A DNA stretch of 64,000 nt from Didymella arachidicola (Eukaryota; Ascomycota; Dothideomycetes; Pleosporales; Didymellaceae). Made by a program: the position numbers and the translations under genes. Below, in pieces: positions 20,478-33,200 of the stretch (the stretch's first letter is position 1; every line of letters starts with the position of its first letter). The stretch is taken from the NCBI GenBank assembly GCA_016630955.3, contig CM049997.1:186001-250000 (forward strand), written 5' to 3'. The notes beneath the pieces are model-generated. The model worked only from the letters and a program-made list of their open reading frames with translations, did not search any database and was not told the origin of the DNA.

Positions 20478-23400
20478 TCAGCGCACATTCGCTTGCACCC
20501 ACTCCCACACCCTCTGCATGTATGCCTCATCAAGTGGCTTGATGTACCTTAGCACCGGTACGTGTTTCCTAGTCTCCTCCATGGCGAATCTGGGTCTTTC
20601 GGTGGAACTATCTTGTACGCCGCCACCGTATGCTTCTTTCCACAAGCCCAGAAGCTTTTTCGCTGGATGCTCGATGTCACTGTCCTCCAATCGCTGGAGC
20701 CAGATTTGAGGCGACACAATTTCGAAATCTGCCTTCTTCTTCAACCATAGCAGCATGTCGTGCCAGGTAGGCTGGCGATGCGGATTCAGCACGTGATAGA
20801 CTGACAACTTTTCCTGGCCGCAACACTCCTCTCGTGTCGACTCAAGAAACGCTTGTGCCGCGATGTCGACAGGCAACCAATCCAAAGGTTCGTCCCCAAG
20901 ATCAGGCAGACACTTGATGATACTCGCAGTACTCAGCATCATCGGCCATGCCTCTTTCGTGTTCCAAACCCCTGAGGTGGAATCCCCAGCCAGTTGTCCA
21001 ACACGGACGACCGCAACCCGTCCGCGCAGACTTGTCCGTTTGTCTGCTTCAGCGCAGATATGCTCCGCGACCCACTTCGACCGTGAGTAGCCAAGCGGAG
21101 ATGCAGAAGAGGGGTTCGAAAGAAGCTTCTCGGGCCAACAGCCGAACTGATCTAGCTCACCGTTCATCACAGCGGCCGTTGACGAGCAGTATGCAAAGCG
21201 CGGGGAAATGGCGCGCCCTGCGCTCAAGCCAAGATCCAAGAGGTTCCTGACACCAGCGATGTTGTCTTTGGCGAAGCTCCGTAGCTTGAGACGGAAATTG
21301 ACTGTCCATGCGACGTGGATGATGCAAGTCACCTCCCTGGCCAGCTTGTTGTAGAGGTCGTCGCTCAAACCAAGACGCGCATCACTAAGTTGACTTGGAA
21401 TCACCTCAACTCCCTCGTCTGCCTTGTCAGAAGTGAGCAGATTCGTCAGGCCCCTTTGCTCAAGAGCTTTGCCGACGCGTTCCTTCGCCGCACGCTCGTC
21501 TGCGCCCCTGACCAGACAGTACACTTTCTTACTCGTTGGTGTTTTCTGCAGCAGATCTAAGATGTGCGCTCCAAGGGCACCAGTTGCTCCGGTGAGAACC
21601 ACCACTTCATTCTTCTTGCCATTCTCACATTGACCGTTTGTAGTGGGCTGTGAAGCACTCCCATCGAATGAGCCGTAATGCCTTACCAAATCTTCCATCA
21701 ACTGTTCTTCGTCCTCCTCCATATCGCCAGTCTCACCGTGTCTCCTTCGCAGAACGTAGTCAGTTAACCGCTTGATCGAGCCACAGTCTTCGATGACACT
21801 CATTGGCAGAGGCTTGTCGCAATTAGGTATGAATCCTCTAAGGCGAGTGCGGAGCTGCATACACGCAATTGAGTCCACACCATACGAGAAGAGGTCCATA
21901 TCGTCTGTCAACTCCGCGGATTGCGATGTAATGGACTGTATCAGACCCTTGAGGTGCTGTGGTACTTCTTCGTCAGAAACATGGGCCGACTCATTAGAAT
22001 CCTGCTCGTTATAAGCGCGATTGATGACTTCCGCGAATCTGGCTTCCGCGACTCGGCGAATTAGAGTCCCTTTGCTGCTCTTCTCGAGTGGTTCTTGGTA
22101 TGGCAAAGGAATCAACATATGGTGGGATATCCTGGCATGGTCCTGGCTATCTCGGTTGAGTTTCTCTACTGCAGGCTTGATCGCGTCGAGTAAGTCTGAA
22201 TCACTCATCTCGCTGGCCTGACTGGACCGAAGCAATAGTGCTCCTGGGTAAGGCCGATTAGTGCCAAAAATCAGAACATCTTGAAGACATGGTGCTGTGA
22301 CGATAGCATCCTCAAGTGGCGCAGGATCGAACTTCTTGCCCGTGATGAGGGTGAGCTGCGAATCGGCACGCGAGTTGTATATCCAAGCATCTGGAATTGT
22401 AGGGTGCGGAGCGAACAAATCCGCCGTCGCAAAAGAACCATCTGGGCGGTTTTGTTTGGCCTAAAGCTCACGTTAGAAATGTAGCTTCTGTAAGACAAGC
22501 AACACACACCATATGCGGCCAGCCCGGCTTAATCACAAGCTCAGCCAGTCCATCATCTCGTGGCTCAAAATTCAGGAACTCTGCTGGGTTGTAATTTCGC
22601 AGATACTGCCAGTCGTTGTCTGCCAAGAAATCACGAAACGAGGACATGACAAAGCCACACTCCGCACTTCCAAACCTAGAGATCAAATTCACACCACTCT
22701 TTGTCAATCGATCACCGACCTCTGCTGGCAGCGCCGCACCCCCGACACCAACAATTTCCATCTTTTGCAGCAGAGATAGTCCTGGTTCATCAGATTCCAT
22801 CATCTGTAGCACATACGGTACAGAGGAGAAGTACTTGACTGCCGGAAGACCTTCTGTTGACGAATACGATGCAGCCATCTCCAGGCTTTTGAAGATATTG
22901 CGAGCTGTGATCGGCGCGTCCTTGCCAGGAAACAGCCAAATGAGGGCGTTGCTGGTCCACGCCCGAAACAGATCCGCAATACCGCCATGGTAAAGAGGTG
23001 TTGTGGTGAATGTTGCCTTTCCCGGTATTTTTGGAAGGTGAGGAAGAACCCCCAGTCCTGCTCGGTGTGACTGTGGTATAGGCTTTGGTAATCCTGATGA
23101 AGTTCCGGAAGTGTGGTGTAGATAAGCAACAGCTGTTTCTTCGAGATTGGGCGCCTCAAATGTCGTCTCAACAGCCTCGCTAATGACTTGGTAGATGTCC
23201 TCCTCGTCCCGTAAGGGCAATAATGTAGCATTAAAATTGACCACATCCTCGTCTCTTGCCAAGCTGATAGTCTGCTCAGCACGTTCGGCATGTGCAGTGT
23301 CGTAAAAGAAAGCGGACGCTTCGCACGATTTGTACAAGTGCAGAATAGCAGCGGGTTGGCACTGTGGTGCGATGAGTAGTACTGAGTAACCCAATCTCAT

Positions 23401-23721
23401 TAATGCTAGCCATGTGAACAGAAACTCTGGCGAGCTGTGACACAGCAGCGCTACCGTTTCTAGACCCTCTGGAGAGCGTCCGCGGATTCGTCTCAATCTA
23501 CCTGAAAAGACGTTCGTGCCTTGATCGATCTCTGCGAAGGTGAGGACTTTGTAGTTCCATTTCTCCTGTTGTGGCTGGGGTATAGGGAATCCTACAGCTG
23601 GGAGATATGGGTGATGTAGCGCTTGATAGCTCACGAACTGGCCGATGGTCGTATACGGGTTGGGTTGGCTTTTCAGGGTAGCCGATTGGCCCAGCGTACA
23701 CACGAAGTAATTGGGTTGCAT
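20478..23721 (-). CDS. NRPS-like carboxylic acid reductase, A-T-R architecture
   Basis: Predicted to adenylate a carboxylic or amino acid, load it on a phosphopantetheine arm and release it reductively as aldehyde or alcohol. Exons are 22510-23721 and 20478-22460 with a 49-nt phase-0 intron; 1064 aa. The adenylation domain occupies about residues 20-540, with the A3 loop HHTSGTSSGLPKP at 202-214, TTTPLYHGGIADL following, and the A5-like GSAECGFVMSS. The carrier domain has LFSYGVDSIACMQLRTRLRG near 595-612, the Ser in GVDS being the phosphopantetheine site. The thioester reductase starts with the Rossmann loop VVLTGATGALGAHIL at about 691, CLVRGADERAA follows, and YSRSK near 860 supplies Tyr/Lys. 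No condensation or ketosynthase domain is present, unlike true NRPS. It differs from LYS2 aminoadipate reductase in overall length and N-terminus. The substrate cannot be read from sequence. Confidence 0.92.
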
Positions 23722-26111
23722 GATAGCAGGAAGAAAGATAGAGGAGAAGGGAGGACTGCGCCTCGATCAGGGTCTCGTGGTAGGCTTGCACATCGAGTGT
23801 AAGGGTACTCGAAATCATGTACAACACTGGAATGACGTTGGGGAGCACTTAAGTCGTGACATCATCTAGAGTTTGGATTTAGCGAGACAGTGGAGGTCTT
23901 GCATGAAAACATCATGTCAGGATCCTAAACCTGTGCTACATTTCGAAAACTTTCCCCTTACAGTGAGCATCAACAATGGCACGATATGCAGCCATGGACA
24001 GGTAATCCAACCAGCGAGAAGGAAGGCGGATGCACGAGTCATTGTTTCAATATGCGGGGAAGCTGCGCCACACATTTTTTCCTGTAAGGGTGGCTGAGTC
24101 GAGAGGTAGCGCGAGACGCCCCTCGTTCTGATGCAGACCGATGCATCAGACCTCGCAGAGGATTGACTGACTGCTTCGTTGAAAAGTTGTCCGTCTTGGT
24201 ACACACACGATTTACTGACTTGACTTTTCGCTGCGGTTCCCCACGGCTTGAATCTCGAAGCTGTCTTGACGGACACGCTGAACGCCAATATCTTGAGCGA
24301 TCCGGCAATAAAATAGCCCAATCAGCTCGTATGGACGCGTCTGAGCACACCTGTTCACGAGTTCATTGGTGGGTCTTTCTTTAGCGTCGTCAGCCGATTA
24401 CGCGGATACTAGCGACAACGTCGCTTGCTGAATTCAGAGGGCCGCAATGCGACACGAAGTCTGAACGACCAAGGTGATGATGCCGTCGTGCGGCAGTGTG
24501 CTTTGCTCTTAAGAGCGCGACTATCATCTAGTGACAAGACGTGTAAGTCAAAGCTGTAAGAGTGACCTTTGAGACCAGCCGCAGGAGGGACACGCCACTC
24601 TAGTGATGACTTGTATAATTTCCTGGATACCGTAGAGAAGCAGGCTCTCGAAGAGGCAGTAATACGGTATTACCGCATGTCAGCGTGGTGGGCAATCATG
24701 GCTGGAGATATTCTGTTAGCGTGCACCTACCAACCATAGTGATCAGGTGATAAAGAAATTGTATCTGTGCTCAAGGCGATCAGAAGCTCGAACAAGCGCA
24801 GAGTCCTACGGCGTGCTCGTGACGCGGCTCTCATCGTCACTAAACGGTCAGGATGCAGAGCTACCAACCTCACGGTAAAAAGCGCGGTGTACGAGGCTTT
24901 GAGGCTGTATCTTCTGCGGGGATACCGAGACCAGCCACCGTCAAACGCTTAGTACGCGGGTGTACGCATCCTGTACGGCTTGAGTAATTCGCAGGGCTCG
25001 GCACAGCGGCTTTGCATCTCTTTGACGGTGCGTTGCAAGACAGCTGGTGGTGGCGACCACATTCAGCTCATGAGGACTTTTATGGGAATTTGTCAAGTAG
25101 GTAGAAAAGGTGCGCGGATGGCGTTGAGTTCACGCACAAAGGCCGTGCGCTCCCGAGGCTTTGGGTGGGGCAAGTTATGCAAGGTCTTGTCCAAATCGGG
25201 CAATCTGTCCAGGTTGTGTGTTTACGAGTTTGCCGGCCACCGTCGCGCACCACGCACTTTTCAAGGGATACCGTCTGAGACTGTGCGACATCAAACAAAA
25301 GGACGGGGTACATGTAAGGCTGGCAGCACTGTGATGCCGTCGATGATGCAGTCTGTGGCTGATGCGGAAGTGGAGCAGTCTCTCACGGCCCGTTACAACT
25401 GACACGAGCCATAGCCCATCAGTGGTTGGCATGGAAATGTTGTTGAGCACGGCCACCATGACACGGCTCTCGGTACAAATGCGTATTGCCCCAGGCCAAG
25501 CAATAGCTTCCCGCCGTCGCAAGTCGACTCTAGCTGCGCGCTGTCCGTCCTAGTGTGCGTCACTTGGCGCGTGGACTGAAGGAATGCACAGACGATGGCC
25601 ATTCCTCTGAAACGCCTTCTGCCAGAGAGGGAGTGGCCATTGAGAGCTCCAAGGCAGCGCACCAGCTCGACAGACATGAATTGTCAAAGGAGACGAGCAG
25701 CAGCAGATAGATTGGCCGTGGGCAGCAATTTCCGCCGCGGTGAAGGGAGCAAGCGCGTCCAAGCGTATCTCTCGATACCCTGCTTCGGAAACGGCATTCA
25801 AGGAAGCACTTGCACTAGTGCTGAATAGTGCAGAAACAGTCTGTGCCGCGTTATCATTTAAGAGCGCCTTGCTCGCCGACACACCCGCGACCCAGCAACC
25901 GCCTTTCTCATCCCAGAAAACAGCTCGCATTTCAGTAAGTTGCCTATCTCTGCAATTGCATGCCGTGAACGCGCATGCTCTCCACCCATTGCGTTGCCAG
26001 ACTGCATCTCCACCGCGCAGCTGCTCTCCACCGCCGATCACCGTTGATCTCCCGCTGACTCTGCTCTCTCGCGCAGGCATTGATACTCGTTGCGCAATAC
26101 AGCAATTCACC
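23722..26111. other. Intergenic, 2.4 kb, no gene seen
   Basis: Promoter of the NRPS-like gene and 5' region of the GPI protein. Frames on both strands are short, rich in rare residues and show no splice-supported continuation. The final 200 bp are CT-rich, typical of a fungal promoter and leader. No conserved element was recognised. Confidence 0.5.
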
Positions 26112-26783
26112 ATGCTCTACTCATCCGTCATCGTCGCTGCTGCCTTTGCTGGCTTTACCGCCGCCCAGAACTCCACCGTTATTCCCTGCTGCTCTGTGGC
26201 TGTGAACCAGGTCCCCGAAGACACAAGGCAGTCTTGGTGTGACGCCCAGGAGAACACCTGCGTCGACCTTTGCGGTGGGCAGGGCGACATTGCCAGCAAC
26301 GGCAACACCTGTGATGCTGTGAGTTCGCTCTGGACTGGATTTGCAACAACGCGCTAACGCCACTCGCAGTCCACTCTCGACTACAAGTGCAGCTGCTCCA
26401 ACGGCACCACCATCTCCAATGATGTCATGAAGACCTACCAGCAGACCGTCCCCGCCCAGATGTGCTACTACTGGTACGATGCTTGCATCAACGCCACCAT
26501 TGGTTCCAACGGCGAGGGCAATGCTGCTGAGCAATTCCAGTGCACCCAGACCCGCAACAGCCAGTGCGGTAACACCACCATCGACGAGTCCTCTGACGGC
26601 TCTTCCAGCCAGGCTTCTGGCTCTGCTACTGGCTCTGCTACCGGCACTGCAAGCCGTACTGCCGCTGCTAGCGGCTCTGCCACTGGCTCGAGCACCGCCG
26701 CTGCTTCTTCTGGTGCTGCCATTGCTCTGGGTACACCTGCCCTGGCTGCTGGTCTCCTTGCCGTCTTCGGCCTTGCCTTGTAA
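26112..26783 (+). CDS. Secreted Cys-rich GPI-anchored cell-wall protein
   Basis: Protein of 206 aa from exons 26112-26318 and 26370-26783, with a 51-nt phase-0 intron (GTGAGT...GCAG, branch GCTAAC). The signal peptide is MLYSSVIVAAAFAGFTAAQ. The mature N-terminal region has eight or more cysteines: IPCCSVAVNQV, WCDAQENTCVDLCGG, NTCDA, YKCSCSNGT, QMCYYWYDACI, QFQCTQ. This is the layout of the DUF7707 family common in fungal GPI-proteins. A Ser/Thr/Ala/Gly-rich stalk (SGSATGSATGTA) follows, then an Ala/Leu-rich hydrophobic C-terminus ending LAAGLLAVFGLAL, the GPI-attachment signal. The frame is open upstream of 26112 without an ATG, but the signal peptide fixes the start. Likely at the plasma membrane or wall; molecular role unknown. 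Confidence 0.9.
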
Positions 26784-27777
26784 GAAGGTCAACTGTCTCA
26801 ATGCAGGCAGCGGGCCGGTCTCTGTCGGGTGCTTACGGTAATGGTGGATGAGGATATAGGTCTCACGAAGTTATTTGGCGTCACGTTGCAAGGTCTTGTA
26901 TGCTCACTTGCACATGACACGGAGAAGGAGAGGCTCGAGGAGCTTTAATGCGATGATATGAAGGATAACACGACTTGCAATACCCCAATCAAAATCTTCA
27001 ACTGTTCAAACGTCTGCTCTGCATGTCATGGTGAAGTTTCGTTGTGTACAGCCTCACATCCGTCCAAGTTGCTGGTCATAACAAGCCGGCTGCATCCAAC
27101 TGTTGGTGCGCTGAAGTTGTGATCCTTCTCAGGGTCTTTACAACAAACAAACGAACTCTGGAACCGAGCTGTCATCTGCGTCAAGTCGCCGCACCTGTCA
27201 ACCGCGGTTACTGTCACTTTTATCAGCCTCGTTGCGGCGCATCAGTGTCATTGGTCAGTTCGTCTGCAATGTTGATCAGCTGGCTCGCCCCGACTTCCGG
27301 CATGCATAATCGATAGCGATCCTCGCAAGGGTGTTGAGCTGCATCATTCAACAATCTGCATCTTGCACAGAGAGCTTCGTCTGAACCTCATCTCCGATAC
27401 CCTTCCTTGCAAGCATCATAATCCGTTGTAGTTACGATCATCCGACTTGTCTATCGCAGCTCTCGGTCTCACCGCATCACAGGCAGCCGAGGCTCGAGTA
27501 TTCCTTCCGCTTCTAGAAGCCATAGGTCTATCGGTGCGTGGCAGCTGAAATCCTGAGCCGCGGCGTGGCTGGGCATCACATTTCTGATCTGTTCCTCGCA
27601 CTCAAGTAGATCATAAAGCTGGCGTTCTATAAGCTTGCAAGGCCATTGTCCTTCTTACCGCGTTCGCCATTGCGCTACGTCAGAGCTTGTCACCGCCCTA
27701 TATACGCAAAAAAAGCGCCGACCAACATCAACAACCACATCAGACACCCACAAAGAAACGACATCTTGTACAGAACT
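26784..27777. other. Intergenic upstream of glycerol-3-phosphate dehydrogenase
   Basis: About 1 kb of 3' flank and promoter. The only element I recognise is the TATA-like box listed separately. No gene was seen. Confidence 0.5.
27699..27704 (+). promoter_or_regulatory. TATA box of the glycerol-3-phosphate dehydrogenase gene
   Basis: TATATA, 74 bp upstream of the predicted ATG at 27778, in a GC-neutral context followed by an A-rich leader. The position fits a core promoter of a strongly expressed fungal gene. Function is inferred from position. Confidence 0.5.
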
Positions 27778-29097
27778 ATGGCGACACTCGGTGCTCAACG
27801 CAAGCACAAGGTGACCATTGTGGGCTCCGGCAACTGGTGCGTCGTACCTTGCGTCAATTGCAGTCCGCAATGATAGCGCAAAGCAAAGGCTGGACAGTAG
27901 CATAGCTGGCTAACATGCACTAGGGGCACCACAATGGCCAAACTCGTGGCCGAAAACACCAAGGCCAATCCCTCTCTCTTTGAAGAGCAGGTACAGATGT
28001 GGGTGTTCGAAGAAGAGTACACGATACCCAAGAACTCGCGATACTACAATGGGTCAGAGAAGCCTGAGAAGCTCTCTGAGCTGATCAACAATGTACACGA
28101 GAATGTCAAGTACCTCCCGAACATCACACTGCCGTCGAACGTTATCGCAAACCCCGACCTGGCCGACTCCTGCAAGGACTCTACGATGCTTGTGTTCGTG
28201 CTTCCGCATCAGTTCATTGCTAGGACATGCTCTCAGTTGTCCGGCAAGATTCTACCATATACTCGAGCTATCTGCTGCACAAAGGGAGTCGATGTGAGCG
28301 AGAAGGGCATTCAGCTCATGTCAGAGGCTATTGGCAAGGGCCTGAACATCTACTGTGGTGCACTTTCAGGCGCAAACATCGCTTCTGAGATCGCCAAGGA
28401 GCTGTACTCAGAGACCACTGTCGCCTACGACCCACCCCCAATGGACTCGCGCCACCCAACTCCAAGCGGGTCACCAACTTCTTCGCAAGTCAACTTGATT
28501 AATCCTGAAGTCGAGCCTGGCAAGCGATCTGTTCAGCTGACTCCCTTGCCAAACGAGTACCCTCCCCTCTCTCACGAAAACATTCGCAAGCTCTTCCACC
28601 GCCCTTACTTTCACGTACATCTGGTGAACGATGTTGCTGGTGTGTCTCTCGGTGGAGCCTTGAAGAACATCATTGCTCTTGGGGCCGGCTTCGTCGATGG
28701 TCTCGGATGGGGCGACAATGCAAAGGCAGCTGTCATGCGTGTCGGTATCCTCGAGATGGTCAAATTTGGCAAAATGTTCTTCGGGGAGAGCGCTCGTACC
28801 AGCACTTTTACGGAAGAGAGCTGTGGTGTGGCTGATGTAATCACGTCTTGCTCGGGCGGCCGCAACTTCCGCTGCGCAAAGATGGCCGTCGAGCGTGGAG
28901 AATCTATTGGTGTCATTGAGGAGAAGGAGCTCAATGGGCAGAAACTTCAAGGCACCAGCACTGCCATTGAGGTGAACCAGTTTTTGAAGGCACAGGGCAA
29001 GGAGGCAGACTTTCCTCTATTCACCGCAGTCTTCAACATCCTAGAGGGTAAGGCAAAGCCTCAGGATATTCCTGAGCTGATCGAGCCCAAGCATTGA
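27778..29097 (+). CDS. GPD1: NAD-dependent glycerol-3-phosphate dehydrogenase
   Basis: Reduces dihydroxyacetone phosphate to glycerol-3-phosphate with NADH in the cytosol, for glycerol osmolyte, lipid and redox balance. Exons are 27778-27836 and 27924-29097 with an 87-nt phase-2 intron; 410 aa. The Rossmann loop GSGNWGTTMAKL is itself split by the intron after GNW. Diagnostic segments follow: [15 protein letters not shown] strand, [27 protein letters not shown], the catalytic-Lys block [20 protein letters not shown], and [16 protein letters not shown]. Compared with yeast GPD1 there is an insertion of roughly 38 residues at 28432-28575 (Pro/Ser-rich, from [10 protein letters not shown] to NEYPPLS) between the two domains. 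No PTS or mitochondrial presequence is evident. A TATA box lies 74 bp upstream. Confidence 0.96.
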
Positions 29098-30258
29098 GCG
29101 TCAGCACCTTCAAGGAGGAGCAAACATGCGGATGCGCGTGCAGTTGTACGGATTCCTAAGCAATACCCATTATAGATTTCTAATAAGCTCGCTTTAACGG
29201 TTTCTTGTGGAGAGTTAGCGTTCCAGCGCGGATTCAACATCATGATCCACACCTTCAAAGCCGGTCCCGGTGAATTGCGTACGACACCTGTATGGTACTT
29301 ACCGGTCATTATAGTGCGCCGCGTATGTCAATGCTAAATTCTCAGCAAAGCCAAGGGCTGGCAGCATACCTATCGTAAATACTGCCAAACTCCGAGCACA
29401 ACGCAAGCCGCTGACAGCTTGGCAGTTGGCCCATGCTGGATGACTTTGGGCCGGTGCCTTCCAGCCTCTCAGACGCGATCGCGGTCGAGAATGGAGATGA
29501 GTGTGGAAGCAGATGCCAGAAGCCCAGGAAAATGCCTTCCTTGTGATGAGAGTGCAATTGCTACCGCTTTCTTGTGCGCAAGGCTACAGGCTGCTTACAC
29601 GCGTGTAAACACCAATGAATTTCTTTATCATCGCAGATCATCCTGCATCCGCGGAGGCTCTGCTTAGAAATGCGGGAGCACATCGGTACCCAACGAACGG
29701 TCAGAGCTCGCCGCCGAATTTCTACGGGACGATCACCGCAGGCTCGTCAGACATCGCCTTCTCACATCCACCACTTGATTCAGGAGCTGTCAGGAATCCA
29801 TATTCCGGCGCAATTATGCAGGGACAAAGCCGTATCCACTGTTTGCGTCCCGATATAAGCGGTCAAGCTGATTGGTAATATACGTCGCACTTGCTGAAAT
29901 CGTGCATTAGGGGGCTGTTAGGGCTCAACAAAGTACCTGAAGGGCGATAATTCACGGTGACGTTGTGGAGTCGGTAGCGGGTATCGTTTGGTAAGGCTCG
30001 GCAGAGCCATCGCGTCTCCATCCTTTTACGGTATGACGACAGAGCGATTTTTGGGGCCGGCGTTAAGTCCGGAAAATGGCCAATATCAGCGAAGGGTAAT
30101 TGCGATCTCTTAGCTATCTAGTACTTGAGCGCCATTGCGCTCCTCTAACTATTACTCCGCTCTAACCGCCTGCGCGTAACACCGTCCTTCGTTACTGAGC
30201 TCAATTGCTCTTGCCCAACCCAGCATATCGACAATCCCGAGACAGTTGAACCTCAAAA
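29098..30258. other. Intergenic upstream of the ABC transporter
   Basis: 1.16 kb. No exon was recognised. It probably contains the promoter of the ABC transporter; no regulator site could be assigned with confidence. Confidence 0.45.
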
Positions 30259-33200
30259 ATGTTGTGGGGCTCCAGTCTCCAAGATCCTCGCGATCAGGAT
30301 CCAAGGAGGAATCCATGGCATAATGAGAGCCAGTACATTGAGAATGGACAAGAAAGAGTTGCAACCGCAGATGACAGCAGCATCAGCAGCAGTCCAGACG
30401 GCGTCCATAGAACTGGCACCTGGGGAGAACCTGATGCGGGCAGATTCGACCCCAGCACTGCAGCAGCTGACATCAACGCTCTTCGAGAAGAGCTTGCGAC
30501 CCTATCACGTACACGATCCCAGACCGCACGCTCAGAGCGGAACCATGACGGGCTCATGCGCTCCATCAGCAGAAAGAGCACCCGTCGTAGTGCCTCTCGT
30601 CAGGCATCTCATGTATCGCACACAGACACTAGCGACTCGACTGCTGCGGAAGACGAAGAGGCTGCAGAAGCTGCAGTAGCGGCTGAAAAGGAAGACGATT
30701 TCGAGCTCGGCGACTTCATGAAAGAGGGCTACTTCGAGAAGAGGAAAGATGGCAAGTCGGCGAAGAAGGTCGGTGTCGTTTGGAAGCACCTCAACGTCAA
30801 GGGCGTTGGGTCTACTGCAACCTTTGCGAAGACGGTCCCTGATGCGATCCTTGGGACATTCGGTCCCGACCTCTACCACATCATTACACGCTTCGTTCCC
30901 GCTCTGCGCCTCAACCGCCACCAGCAGACTCGCACTCTAATCAATGACTTCTCTGGCGTTCTCAAAGATGGAGAAATGATGCTCGTACTTGGACGGCCTG
31001 GGTCCGGGTGTTCTACATTCCTCAAGGCGATCGCGAACAATCGAGAAAGCTACGCAGCAGTCGAGGGAGACGTCCACTATGGAGGTATCCCGGCCGAAAA
31101 GCAAGCGAAGCAGTTCCGTGGTGAAGTCAACTACAACGAGGAGGATGACGTTCATTTCGCCAACCTAAATGTTTGGCAAACATTGCAGTTCGCACTCACC
31201 AATAAGACGAGAAAAGGACGGAAAGACGAGATTCCAATTATCCTCGAAGCTCTACTCAAGATGTTCGGTATCTCACATACAAAGTATACCCCGGTTGGAG
31301 ACGAGTATGTTCGTGGTGTTTCTGGTGGGGAACGGAAACGAGTGTCTATAGCAGAGACGCTCGCTGCAAAATCCACCGTTGTGTGCTGGGACAACAGTAC
31401 CAGAGGTCTCGATGCCTCGACTGCTCTTGACTACGCAAAATCACTCCGTATCATGACCGATTTGAGTAACCGCACAACATTTGTCACTCTATATCAAGCT
31501 GGTGAAGGGATCTACGAGCAGATGGACAAGGTTATGGTAATTGACCAGGGACGCTGCATCTACGAGGGACCTGCGAAAGAGGCCAAGCAATACTTCCTCG
31601 AGCTCGGCTTCTTCTGCCCCGAGCGACAGACGACGGCTGACTTCCTTACCGCTGTCACCGATCCCACAGAGCGAAAGTTCCGAGAGGGCTACGAGAACAG
31701 CACGCCAAAGACACCAGAGGACCTCGAGCGAGCGTTCAGGAGCTCGGAGGCGTATCACAGAATTCAGCGAGATATTGCGACATACGAGGAAGATCTCAAG
31801 AGGAGCGACTATATCGATGCGAAAGAGTTTGAGGGCGCTGTTGCTGAGAGCAAGAGCAACAGCAAGCTCAAGTCGAAGAAGTCGCCCTTCACCGTCTCAT
31901 TCGTGCGGCAGGTTCTAGCATGTACGAAGCGTGAATTCTGGCTCACCTGGGGTGATAAGACAACTTTGTATACCAAGTTCTTCATTATCATTTCGAACGG
32001 TCTCATTGTCGGTTCTCTCTTCTACGGACAATCGCTGGACACGTCTGGTGCTTTTACAAGAGGTGGCTCAGCGTTCTTCTCCATCCTGTTCCTCGGCTGG
32101 CTGCAACTCTCGGAGCTGATGAAAGCGGTCTCTGGCAGACACGTCGTCAAGAGGCACGAAGACTACGCATTCTACCGTCCGAGTGCTGTGAGTCTGGCCA
32201 GAGTCCTGCAAGACATCCCACTCTTGCTGGCTCAAGTCATCCCGTTCTCTATTATCATGTACTTCATGACTGGTTTGGATCTCGACGCTGGCAAGTTCTG
32301 GATCTACTTTCTCTTCATCTACATCTCCACCTTTTGTATCACGTCGCTCTATCGGATGTTCGCCGCCATGTCGCCCACCATTGACGACGCCGTGCGCTTT
32401 GCCGGACTGGCCCTCAATATCCTCATCGTCTTCACTGGTTACGTTATCCCCAAGCCGCAGCTGCTTTCAAAGTACATCTGGTTTGGTTGGCTATTCCACG
32501 TGAATCCTGTCGCATACTCTTTCGAAGCGGTGCTGACCAACGAGTTCTCCGACCGTATCATGGAATGCTCGCCTTCTCAGCTGGTTCCTCAAGGCCCCGG
32601 CATTGACCCCGCCTTCCAGGGCTGCAGTTTGACGGGCGCTCAGCCGAACTCGAAAAACGTCAGCGGCGCCTCGTACCTGCAAACCTCATTTGAGTACACG
32701 CGATCCCATCTTTGGCGCAACTTTGGTGTAGTCATTGCTTTCTCCGTTCTCTACCTACTTGTCACTGTCTGGGCGACTGAGTTCCTCTCCTTCACGAAGG
32801 GCGGTGGCGGTGCTTTGATATTCAAGAAGTCGAAGCGTGCAAAGAAGGCCGTCAAGGAAGAGACAAACGACGAGGAAAAAGCTGTAGCAGGCACGACGAG
32901 CGGCGGCTCCTCTGGTGATGGCACACAGGAAGAGGAGGCTCTCGCGTCGATCTCAAGCAGCGAAAGCGTTTTCACGTGGAAGGACGTCGAATACACCGTA
33001 CCTTACCAGGGCGGTGAACGCAAGCTACTCAACAAAGTCAACGGATACGCGAAGCCTGGTGTCATGATTGCCCTTGTTGGTGCCTCAGGCGCAGGTAAAT
33101 CCACACTCCTAAACACGCTTTCTCAGCGTCAAAGCACTGGTGTAGTCTCGGGCGAGATGCTCGTCGATGGCAAAGACCTCGGCAAGGCCTTTCAGCGTGG

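Noticed and set aside
24980..25402. 140-codon plus-strand frame
   Set aside because: No homology-like motif or splice continuation, and composition resembles random translation of the intergenic DNA.
25740..26111. In-frame N-terminal extension of the GPI protein
   Set aside because: No ATG; the signal peptide MLYSSVIVAAAFAGFTA defines the start at 26112, and the upstream CT-rich stretch looks like a leader.
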